A DNA stretch of 18,513 bases from CAYMEV01 sp964431655 [NCBI: uncultured bacterium] (GTDB taxonomy: Bacteria > CAYMEV01), in assembly GCA_964431655.1 (NCBI GenBank), contig CAYSKJ010000055.1, forward strand, positions 1 to 18,513. The letters run 5' to 3'. Shown here piece by piece: positions 1-5,869 of the stretch. The notes beneath the pieces are model-generated. The model was not told the DNA's origin. It did no database searches and was given only the letters and a program-made list of their open reading frames with translations. A program made the position numbers and the translations under genes. Positions within the stretch are counted from its first letter, which is position 1; every line of letters begins with the position of its first letter.

Positions 1-115
1 CGGGAGTACCCAGATACTTCTGCCATTTTACACGCACCTTACTGCCGTCCCGGCAGGTCTCCCGCAGGTACCAGTAGGTCCTACCTCCTATCTTCTTTTT
101 GCATATATGAGCCAT
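1..115 (-). CDS. Transposase N-terminus, IS1634/IS4-like (partial)
   Basis: The minus strand from the ATG at 115 reads 38 codons to the window edge without a stop. It begins MAHICKKKIGGRTYWYLRE and ends with WQKYLGTP. The pattern 'MAH-x-KK-x-GR-x-YWYL-x-E ... R-x-K-WQKYLGTP' is the usual N-terminus of IS1634-type transposases of the IS4 superfamily, DDE enzymes that move their own insertion sequence. Only the extreme N-terminus is present, so the catalytic residues, intactness and copy number cannot be judged. No clear Shine-Dalgarno precedes the ATG. It is transcribed away from the pilin genes. The family assignment rests on recognition of this short motif. Confidence 0.6.
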   Translation of the reverse strand, partial: MAHICKKKIGGRTYWYLRETCRDGSKVRVKWQKYLGTP

Positions 116-356
116 GTTTAGTATCGCATAATATAGGTTCTACAGTATCAAGAAAAAAATGCAGCAAACCCTTATTATCAATGATTGTGTTATTTCAAGC
201 TCTTGCTTTATATAGGGCCTACAAAAGTAAAGTGCCAGGATACCTTCAACAGTGCATTCCAAGGCTTTTTATGAGTTTATCTCCGAAAGTCGAGACATAG
301 TCTTTTTTAATCAATGTTGAATTTAAATTAACCAAATTGTAATTTCTAATATTTTT
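116..356. other. Gene-free region between transposase and pilin 1
   Basis: About 240 bases without a convincing ORF. It should contain the 5' end of the insertion element to the left and the upstream part of the pilin 1 promoter. The boundary is not visible because the other element end lies outside the window. Two imperfect copies of ATATAGG-NNN-TACA occur at 131-144 and 210-223 (12 of 14 bases identical). The right half (about 300-356) is AT-rich. No copy of the 15-base repeat found upstream of pilins 2 and 3 is present here. Confidence 0.5.
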
Positions 357-372
357 TGGAATAGTTTTTGCT
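357..372 (+). promoter_or_regulatory. Sigma-54 promoter of pilin 1
   Basis: TGGAATAGTTTTTGCT has the GG (358-359) and GC (370-371) separated by exactly 10 bases, as in -24/-12 sigma-54 promoters. The -12 element TTGCT is perfect; the -24 element is TGGAA rather than TGGCA. The predicted transcription start is near 383, about 30 bases before the ATG at 413. It is supported by the same arrangement at the two following pilin genes and by a PilR-type activator encoded in the window. Confidence 0.75.
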
Positions 373-412
373 GTTATATTTTCATGAAGATTATTTTTTA
401 AGGAGGCCAAAG

Positions 413-907
413 ATGTTGAAGGCATTTACACTGATAGAGCTTCTTATCGTGGTTGCAATATTAGGAATTATAGCAGCTGTTTCCATACCCTACCTCATGA
501 AGGGCACCATGGCAGCCAATGAGGCGTCCGCCATCAGCTCCCTTCGCACCTATTTCTCTTCCCAGCAGGCATACCGATCTACGCATACACCCAGGCAGTA
601 TGGAAACATTGAGGATATTAGGGACGAAGACTATATGGATCCATCCCTTTGCAATTCTTTTATTAACAATGTTGTTTTGTCCGGTTTCTATTTTGCCCAG
701 TCTATGTTCAGCCGTATGGGCAAGAATATTTACTTTGACGCGGAGGCTGGTCCCGAGCAATATGATGTAACGGGTAAACGCCAGTTCTACCTCTGCCCCA
801 CTGGAACCATATACACAAGAGACATTCATCAGGACGGTCTCCCCGGTATAATTGGCAATTATTTTATATCCAACCCCGGTGCTGACTGGAATGAACTGGC
901 TGAATAA
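413..907 (+). CDS. Type IV pilin / pseudopilin 1
   Basis: A 164-residue prepilin-like protein, probably a subunit of a type IV pilus or type II secretion-like pseudopilus. The class III leader MLKA is followed by FTLIELLIVVAILGIIAA, so mature F5 and E9 are in place and a single hydrophobic helix spans about 6-25. The residue before the cleavage site is Ala, not the usual Gly. The start is set at ATG 413 because it has AAGGAGG upstream; the upstream ATG at 368 lies inside the sigma-54 promoter. The globular part carries the block ANEASAISSLRTYFSSQQ-x-YRST-x-TPR (35-61), a central block EAGPEQYDVTGKRQFYL (111-127), and ends DWNELAE. Pilin 2 shares all three. Cysteines at 80 and 127 could pair. 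I cannot tell whether it is a major or minor subunit. Confidence 0.88.
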   Translation: MLKAFTLIELLIVVAILGIIAAVSIPYLMKGTMAANEASAISSLRTYFSSQQAYRSTHTPRQYGNIEDIRDEDYMDPSLCNSFINNVVLSGFYFAQSMFSRMGKNIYFDAEAGPEQYDVTGKRQFYLCPTGTIYTRDIHQDGLPGIIGNYFISNPGADWNELAE

Positions 908-1165
908 ACCTGACGATATTTGTCATATCTTGTTCTATATGTCATTTATTGTCAGTTAATTTATTTCTGCCTGGTTTTATCGGCATTATCACATTTTATT
1001 TCCTGCCTGTTCCTCTTTTATACCATTTTAGTCAGGCTTTAACCTGCAACATTGCCATTTTTTGTCACAACCCTGGTTTTTTGATTTGCACCTGCATCTG
1101 CTCATCTTTCCCTTTTTTTCGCGAACACAGCCCTTCTGTGCAATATATATTTTTCTTCTTTTACT
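908..1165. promoter_or_regulatory. Upstream regulatory region of pilin 2
   Basis: The gap between pilins 1 and 2 is 312 bases. No terminator is obvious after pilin 1. Near its start three TGTCA pentamers lie in the same orientation at 921-925, 940-944 and 950-954, with an inverted partner TGACG at 911. A fourth TGTCA is at 1063-1067, inside the 15-base shared repeat. TGTC half-sites have been described for Pseudomonas PilR, so these are candidate PilR contacts, by inference only. An 80-codon reading frame here runs into the sigma-54 promoter and is very likely not a gene. Confidence 0.4.
1052..1066 (+). promoter_or_regulatory. Candidate activator site, copy A
   Basis: TTGCCATTTTTTGTC, repeated exactly at 1818-1832. 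It ends 101 bases before the GG of the sigma-54 promoter of pilin 2, a distance typical of enhancer sites for NtrC-type activators. The TGTC end matches the PilR half-site known from Pseudomonas. Function is inferred from position and repetition. Confidence 0.5.
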
Positions 1166-1181
1166 TGGCATTTATTTTGCA
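1166..1181 (+). promoter_or_regulatory. Sigma-54 promoter of pilin 2
   Basis: TGGCATTTATTTTGCA has GG at 1167-1168 and GC at 1179-1180, exactly 10 bases apart, with TGGCA at -24 and TTGCA at -12. This is the closest of the three to consensus. The predicted start site is near 1192, 28 bases before the ATG at 1220, leaving a short leader that contains AAAAGGAGG. Confidence 0.88.
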
Positions 1182-1219
1182 TATCATTTAATAGCGAATA
1201 AAAAAAGGAGGAATGTTAA

Positions 1220-1729
1220 ATGAAAAAAGGTTTTACCTTGATTGAGCTTTTGATTGTTGTTGCAATCATCGGCATCATTGCAGCCATGGCTATTCCCAAC
1301 CTGCTTAAAAGCACCATGGCAGCCAATGAGTCCACATGTATCGGCAACATGAGGACCTATTTCTCAGCCCAGCACACCTACAGATCCACAAGGACACCGA
1401 GGTCCTTTGGCTGGGCAGATGCCCTGTCGGCTGACGGACAGCTTGACCCTGCATATTCTGATGCGATTCGACCTACTGGCACAGGAAGAGTCCTTTCAGG
1501 TTACCTGTATGAAGAATTCTGCCATCCCGATGCATCTGGTCTTGTTCTGAACAGGATTGAGCTTGAGTCAGGCCCTGAAGTCTATGATGTCGACGGTAAA
1601 AGACAGTTCTACCTGGGACCCGGCGGACAGCTCTGGACTATAGATAATGCTGCTGACGGTCTTCCTGGCGTTATCAACAATCTTCCCTGGGATCCATCTG
1701 TTGACGACTGGAACACACTTGCTGAATAA
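1220..1729 (+). CDS. Type IV pilin / pseudopilin 2
   Basis: A 169-residue prepilin with a canonical leader MKKG followed by FTLIELLIVVAIIGIIAAMA. Cleavage would be after G4, leaving F5 as the N-methylated first residue and E9 as the conserved Glu5 of the mature protein. One hydrophobic helix covers about 6-27. The globular part has ANESTCIGNMRTYFSAQHTYRS (35-56), a conserved block ESGPEVYDVDGKRQFYLG (116-133), then DGLPGVI (147-153) and the C-terminal DWNTLAE shared with pilin 1. Cysteines are at 40 and 101. It has the best promoter, a strong ribosome site and its own terminator, so I would guess it is the main structural subunit of the set. GspG-like pseudopilin is the alternative; the pilBTCSR genes nearby favour a pilus. 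Confidence 0.92.
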   Translation: MKKGFTLIELLIVVAIIGIIAAMAIPNLLKSTMAANESTCIGNMRTYFSAQHTYRSTRTPRSFGWADALSADGQLDPAYSDAIRPTGTGRVLSGYLYEEFCHPDASGLVLNRIELESGPEVYDVDGKRQFYLGPGGQLWTIDNAADGLPGVINNLPWDPSVDDWNTLAE

Positions 1730-1750
1730 TCAAAAGCTAACTACAGCTTA

Positions 1751-1784
1751 GATAAAAAAGCCCGCTTTTGCGGGCTTTTTTATC
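1751..1784 (+). terminator. Intrinsic terminator after pilin 2
   Basis: A perfect inverted repeat with a 15-base stem (1751-1765 and 1770-1784) around a TTTT loop (1766-1769). The core is GCCCGC-TTTT-GCGGGC, followed by a run of six T. It begins 22 bases after the pilin 2 stop. Because the A-tract and T-tract are symmetrical it could also stop transcription on the other strand. It makes pilin 3 dependent on its own promoter. Confidence 0.93.
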
Positions 1785-1817
1785 TTTTAATGCTTCCATC
1801 TCTTCTTTATCTAGTTC

Positions 1818-1832
1818 TTGCCATTTTTTGTC
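1818..1832 (+). promoter_or_regulatory. Candidate activator site, copy B
   Basis: Exact second copy of TTGCCATTTTTTGTC, ending 95 bases before the GG of the pilin 3 promoter. A further TGTC lies at 1857-1860, 28 bases downstream; a comparable 29-base spacing separates two TGTC units upstream of pilin 2 (921 and 950). Probable binding site for PilR or another NtrC-type activator, by inference. Confidence 0.5.
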
Positions 1833-1925
1833 TTTGCAGATAATACTGCCAGGAATTGTCTTGAATTTATTTTCTCAAAAATACCTGCCGGGCTAAAGCT
1901 CAATTTTTATTATACAAAGACTATC

Positions 1926-1941
1926 TGGAATGTATTTTGCA
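1926..1941 (+). promoter_or_regulatory. Sigma-54 promoter of pilin 3
   Basis: TGGAATGTATTTTGCA has GG at 1927-1928 and GC at 1939-1940 with exactly 10 bases between and a perfect TTGCA. The predicted start is near 1952, about 39 bases before ATG 1991. A 13-base stretch, CATATCATTTAAT, at 1958-1970 is identical to 1180-1192 just after the pilin 2 promoter, which suggests that the control region was duplicated together with the gene. Confidence 0.8.
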
Positions 1942-1990
1942 ATAATATCTTTTATGCCATATCATTTAATGAAATATTGGAGGAATAACA

Positions 1991-2527
1991 ATGAAAAACG
2001 GTTTTACCTTTCCGGAGCTTTTAATCGTATTGGCCTGTATCGGACTGATTGCCCTTATTGCCGTACCTGTGCTTGCCAGCATGAAGCTTTCAGCCAATGA
2101 GGCCCTGGCCACCGAGAACATGAGGACATATTACAAGGCACAGCATACATACAGGTTTATTCATTTGTCTTCGTCCGAGGCTAACTATGGCACCGCATAC
2201 CAGCTTCTTGATGAAGGGCTGATTGAGCCGGAATTTGCAGATGCCATTAATGACAATGGCTCTAGTGTTTATTATGGGTATCTTTATAGTGAATTGATAA
2301 CGACAGATCCTCCTTACCCATATTCTACATGCTTTCAGCTCGAATCCGGCCCATGTGTATATAATGTTGACGGAAAAAAGCAGTTCTACATGACTTCTGA
2401 CGGAGTGATCTTTTACAGGGATATTGAATGCGATGGTTTAGCGGGCATTTTAGAATGGCCGCCAGTCAGCTTCGCTACTTTGCAGGGGTGTGGCTATCAG
2501 ATGCTTCCATTTCCCCGCTTTCCATAG
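1991..2527 (+). CDS. Type IV pilin / pseudopilin 3, divergent
   Basis: A 178-residue prepilin paralogue of the two preceding genes. The leader MKNG precedes FTFPELLIVLACIGLIALIAV; Gly-1 and Glu5 are kept, but mature positions 3-4 are Phe-Pro instead of Leu-Ile, as seen in some minor pseudopilins. The shared core is recognisable: SANEALATENMRTYYKAQHTYR (34-55), LESGPCVYNVDGKKQFYM (117-134) and DGLAGIL (148-154). It has five cysteines (16, 114, 122, 147, 167), more than the others, and its C-terminus lacks the DWN-x-LAE ending, finishing in a Pro/Phe-rich tail. The start has TTGGAGG seven bases upstream. Probably a minor or specialised subunit. An AT-rich inverted repeat (2534-2543 with 2568-2577) follows the stop but does not look like an intrinsic terminator. 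Confidence 0.88.
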   Translation: MKNGFTFPELLIVLACIGLIALIAVPVLASMKLSANEALATENMRTYYKAQHTYRFIHLSSSEANYGTAYQLLDEGLIEPEFADAINDNGSSVYYGYLYSELITTDPPYPYSTCFQLESGPCVYNVDGKKQFYMTSDGVIFYRDIECDGLAGILEWPPVSFATLQGCGYQMLPFPRFP

Positions 2528-2612
2528 CAGCTTTTATAAATATTATTGTATTTTCCAAGTTATGGGTATATTTATAAGATAATTTATTCTTCTTTAAACG
2601 GATATTTCATAT

Positions 2613-3896
2613 ATGCGCAGCAGTTTTTCATATAATCCAAAAAGCCACCAGCCGGACAGGCCGAAAAGCAAATTCAGAAGGAACATGCTTTTATTAAGGC
2701 ATGGAAAGTCTCATCTAAACTCCTTTTATAATTTTTTAAGAGGGCTTCCAAAGACGCTTTATATATATAAAAAATCGCTAAAAGGCCTTTATGCTGTCCC
2801 TTATGATATGCCTGCCGGCTTCTGCCTTAGCACAGGAAATGAGCCTGAGATACTGGAGAAGATTAAGCCGGACATACTGGAATTGCGCCCTGACAGCCTT
2901 CTTCTTCGCATACCCGTCTGGACTCTGGATGATCTGGGATCCTCGCTCCGGTTTGCCGCGGATATGGCAAACAGCGGGATTGAAATAATAATCAATATAA
3001 TCCAGGGCCAGGATTCAGCATTTAATTTGGACAAATGGCAGGCTGACCTTGATAAGATCTTCTTTTCCTTTTCTCCCCTGTGCAATTTCTTTATAATAGG
3101 CCATGCCTTCAACAGGATAAAGTGGGGCATCCCTTCGGCAGACCATTATATGAAGCTTTTTGAAAGGGCTGTTATGCTGAAAAATGAAAAATATTCCCAT
3201 ATCAGCCTTGTAGGGCCTTCTGTGATCGACTTTGAATACATACACACCCTGGGCATGCTCAACCAGAGGCAAAGGCCTGCCTTTGACATGGTAAACCAGC
3301 TTCTCTATGTGGACAGGAGAGGTGCCCCTGAAAACACGCAGAACGGCTTTGACCTTGCCCACAAATGCCTTCTATTCAGAAGCATAATTGATGCAACGCT
3401 TGGTGCAGAGATACCGTTCTGGATAACAGAGGCAAACTATCCCCTCCTGGTAGAAGAGGAGGAATACTGCCCCACATCCCGGAAAGAGGCCGTGGATGAG
3501 GAGCATTATGCCTCCTATATGGTTAGATACTACATAATAGCCATCTGCTCCGGGTGCGCCCGGAGGGTTTACTGGTGGCAGGCAGCGGCTCATGGCTACG
3601 GGCTTATAGACAATCTGGGGGAGGTATGGCGCAGGAGGAAGGCCTATTATGCCTTTATGTTTATGCGCTCAGTATTGAAGGACTCCGTATTCACATACAA
3701 AATTATGAATAAGGATTACTGTCTTTTCAGGTTCCGGCTGAAGGATGACAGCGTGGTCTCTGTAGCCTGGGCACTGGGGAATGACTGTGGTATTGAAATT
3801 GGACTGCCTGTCAGTCAGGCCTGTGATATAGCGGGGAATCCTTCATGCATGAAGGATATGGTTTTATCCCACAGCCCTCTTTATATATTCCACTAA
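2613..3896 (+). CDS. TIM-barrel glycoside-hydrolase-like protein
   Basis: A 427-residue protein resembling the (beta/alpha)8 glycosidases of clan A (GH39-like layout), a relative often seen near envelope polysaccharide genes. From about residue 66 the fold-like blocks are ILELRPDSLLLRIPVW (89-104), FIIGHAFNRIKWG, ISLVGPSVIDFEY, LLYVDRRGAPENTQNGFDLA, FWITEANYPL and RVYWWQAAAHGYGLID. WITE matches the usual nucleophile Glu on strand 7. The strand-4 acid/base motif GNEPN appears as GHAFN, so that Glu is absent. The N-terminal 60 residues are basic with no clear signal peptide. The start is uncertain: no good ribosome site precedes 2613, while ATG 2685 has AGAAGG very close. Its stop overlaps the stop of the convergent gene. 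It may be a sugar-binding or modified hydrolase; activity is unknown. Confidence 0.7.
   Translation: MRSSFSYNPKSHQPDRPKSKFRRNMLLLRHGKSHLNSFYNFLRGLPKTLYIYKKSLKGLYAVPYDMPAGFCLSTGNEPEILEKIKPDILELRPDSLLLRIPVWTLDDLGSSLRFAADMANSGIEIIINIIQGQDSAFNLDKWQADLDKIFFSFSPLCNFFIIGHAFNRIKWGIPSADHYMKLFERAVMLKNEKYSHISLVGPSVIDFEYIHTLGMLNQRQRPAFDMVNQLLYVDRRGAPENTQNGFDLAHKCLLFRSIIDATLGAEIPFWITEANYPLLVEEEEYCPTSRKEAVDEEHYASYMVRYYIIAICSGCARRVYWWQAAAHGYGLIDNLGEVWRRRKAYYAFMFMRSVLKDSVFTYKIMNKDYCLFRFRLKDDSVVSVAWALGNDCGIEIGLPVSQACDIAGNPSCMKDMVLSHSPLYIFH
3838..3857. repeat. 20-bp perfect palindrome at gene end
   Basis: ATCCTTCATGCATGAAGGAT reads the same on both strands. It lies inside the last codons of the glycosidase-like gene, about 40 bases before the convergent stops. 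In RNA it could form an 8-bp stem with a TGCA loop from either strand. There is no T-tract, so it is not a classical terminator. It could be chance. Confidence 0.7.
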
Positions 3897-5869
3897 AGGC
3901 CAAGCTCCCCTGCAAGCCCCTTTTCCTGTATAAACCTTTTAAATTCACTGTCCCGGGGAAAAAGGTTCTTCAGAAGGTTGAGGGATTTTAAGGCGTTTTC
4001 CCTGTCCCCTGCCTCAAGGAAAAGCCCGGATGCCATCAGGGCGGAATCCCTGTAGTAGGAGGAATAAAGTATGCCGTATTTTACGGCCTCTTTCATGGAT
4101 ATAAGGGCCCTTTCATAATCCCCGAGCCTTGCATGGTAACCCGATTCAATGTAATATACCTCCGGGTCTGCGGGGCTGAGCATCTTCATTACATCTGTCA
4201 TATCGGGCACAATCCTGAATTCCTCTGATTCTGGAGGATAATTGATATTAAAGGAAGACACGAACTTTATTGCCTCCAGGTCATATATATTCTCTGAGAG
4301 CACCTGCCTGTATTCGTCAATAATGGTCTGGTAGCTTTTGCTGAAGCTGTCAATTATGCCCTGGAGCCTTTCTTTATCCTGTGGGCTTGTATCAGGGTGA
4401 TGTATGGCTGAATGGACATAATACCAGGCAGGCTGGTAAAGGGGATCAATTTTCAGTATCTTCTGCGCATTGGTGATAATCGTGCCGGTATTTCCCTCAT
4501 AAAAGGCCATGATGATATTATTCAGGTAAAGGAATTTGGTTTTTGTATGCTCTTTCCTGTATTTTATGTCATGGTTTTCATAGCTCAGCATCAGAAACAG
4601 GACAAATGCCATGAGCAGTCCGCCAATAATCCTTTCTGCATCTTTTCTTTTAATTACTGAGAAAAACCCGAGCAGGGCTTTAGAGGAAAAGGGAATGAGC
4701 ATTATCATCATGGGAAGCCGGAGCCTTTCTGTTATATAAAATACAGAGAAGAAAGCCAGGTAGGAAAATAGATATAATAGAATAAATGCATGTTTCCTGT
4801 TCTCCCTGCCGAGGATAATAATGCCGGAAAGGCCCAGGACGATTAAAATGCCTCCCGGGATGAGGGGTTTTTCTTTTAGTGCGTTTCCGCGCCTTAAAGA
4901 GCTAATAACATCATAATCGGCAAAGAAATGCAGGGAATACCATACTCTCCTGAGGGAAAGAGATAGAAACCTGCTGAAATTGCCGAAAACCTGGGTTTTT
5001 GTCTCGGCAAGGTAGAAAGCATTTATCTCTTTTATGCTCATGGGCCTGTCATGCAGGGCCACGGCTATTTCCTTGAATAGTTTCATTGTGTCCGGGGTGA
5101 ACTTCTGGTCCCGGGTATACCGGGACTCTAAAACATGAAGGACGCCCGGGGGGCTGTAGCCCAGCCCTGTACTGCTGTAGTTATTGGATGAATACAGGAC
5201 CGCAGGGCCTGAATCCTCAACCAGCACCAGCTCCCCGCTTTTTGCATAATTTATCGCGGTAATGGGGAGCAGGCATATTAAGACTGCGCTGATATAGTAA
5301 AAGAAATGCTTTCTATCCAGGTATATAATGTATAATGCCATAAAGACAGCAAAGATGAGTATATTGGGCCTTGTAATGGCAGAAAGGCCTATAAAGAGCC
5401 CGCTTGCAAATATATATTTCCCCCTGGGGTTATCTTTATAATATAAAAAGGCCAGGATTGATGAAAGGTTAAACAGTATTACCAGGGGAGCGGCCAGGAG
5501 GTCGGTATTATACACAACAAAGGGCACGGATAAGGCATAAAGCACTGCCGATATAATGGCTGAAACCCTTCCGAACAGCCTCTCTGATATTATCATCAGC
5601 AGATATGCGTTTATGCCGGATATTATATTTATCAGAACTGCATAGTATATAAAGCTTGATTTAAAAAGCAGGCTGAAAAATGCAAAAAACATGGAATAAA
5701 GGGGGCTGTATTCAAAGCTTTGTGAAAAACCGATGATGCCTTCTCTGGTAATATCATTCCCCAGGGTAACATACTTGGAAAAAAAACCGTAATCCCTGAA
5801 AGCATAAAGGGTCAAACCCATATTTATAATGATAATCAGGAGTGTTATTAATAAAAACAGCCTTTTCAA
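3893..5869 (-). CDS. GT39-like membrane glycosyltransferase with TPR tail
   Basis: A 658-residue polytopic protein. The first helix (3-23) is followed by a periplasmic loop with GNDITREGI and SPLY (37-58), then roughly nine to eleven further hydrophobic segments to about 430. The late motif ERLRLP (381-386) sits at a membrane entry. This is the plan of the GT39/ArnT group, which take a sugar from a polyprenyl-phosphate and add it to a protein, lipid or glycan on the outer face of the cytoplasmic membrane. The Asp in the first loop (D39) is the likely catalytic residue. Residues about 450-650 are soluble with TPR-like repeats, e.g. around 573-640. The start is TTG, overlapping the previous stop as TTGA, with AGGAG 10 bases upstream; the next Met would remove helix 1. 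The preceding gene probably supplies the lipid-linked sugar donor. The acceptor is unknown; pilin is a guess. Confidence 0.8.
   Translation of the reverse strand: MKRLFLLITLLIIIINMGLTLYAFRDYGFFSKYVTLGNDITREGIIGFSQSFEYSPLYSMFFAFFSLLFKSSFIYYAVLINIISGINAYLLMIISERLFGRVSAIISAVLYALSVPFVVYNTDLLAAPLVILFNLSSILAFLYYKDNPRGKYIFASGLFIGLSAITRPNILIFAVFMALYIIYLDRKHFFYYISAVLICLLPITAINYAKSGELVLVEDSGPAVLYSSNNYSSTGLGYSPPGVLHVLESRYTRDQKFTPDTMKLFKEIAVALHDRPMSIKEINAFYLAETKTQVFGNFSRFLSLSLRRVWYSLHFFADYDVISSLRRGNALKEKPLIPGGILIVLGLSGIIILGRENRKHAFILLYLFSYLAFFSVFYITERLRLPMMIMLIPFSSKALLGFFSVIKRKDAERIIGGLLMAFVLFLMLSYENHDIKYRKEHTKTKFLYLNNIIMAFYEGNTGTIITNAQKILKIDPLYQPAWYYVHSAIHHPDTSPQDKERLQGIIDSFSKSYQTIIDEYRQVLSENIYDLEAIKFVSSFNINYPPESEEFRIVPDMTDVMKMLSPADPEVYYIESGYHARLGDYERALISMKEAVKYGILYSSYYRDSALMASGLFLEAGDRENALKSLNLLKNLFPRDSEFKRFIQEKGLAGELGL

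Noticed and set aside
368-412. Upstream extension of pilin 1 starting at 368
   Set aside because: That ATG lies inside the sigma-54 -12 element, before the predicted start site, and would place 15 extra residues before a normal class III leader; ATG 413 has a strong AAGGAGG.
949-1191. 80-codon hydrophobic reading frame between pilins 1 and 2
   Set aside because: It has no ribosome site, is low-complexity Phe/Leu/Ile-rich from T-rich DNA, and runs through the sigma-54 promoter of pilin 2.
413-2527. Type II secretion pseudopilin operon
   Set aside because: GspG-like sequence features are present, but no gspC-M genes are in view and the nearby motor set includes the PilT retraction ATPase and PilSR, so a type IV pilus is favoured; not excluded for single subunits.
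2534-2577. AT-rich inverted repeat after pilin 3 as a terminator
   Set aside because: TTATAAATAT/ATATTTATAA has a 24-base loop, no G/C stem and no T-run, so a terminator call is not supported; pilin 3 may read into the next gene.
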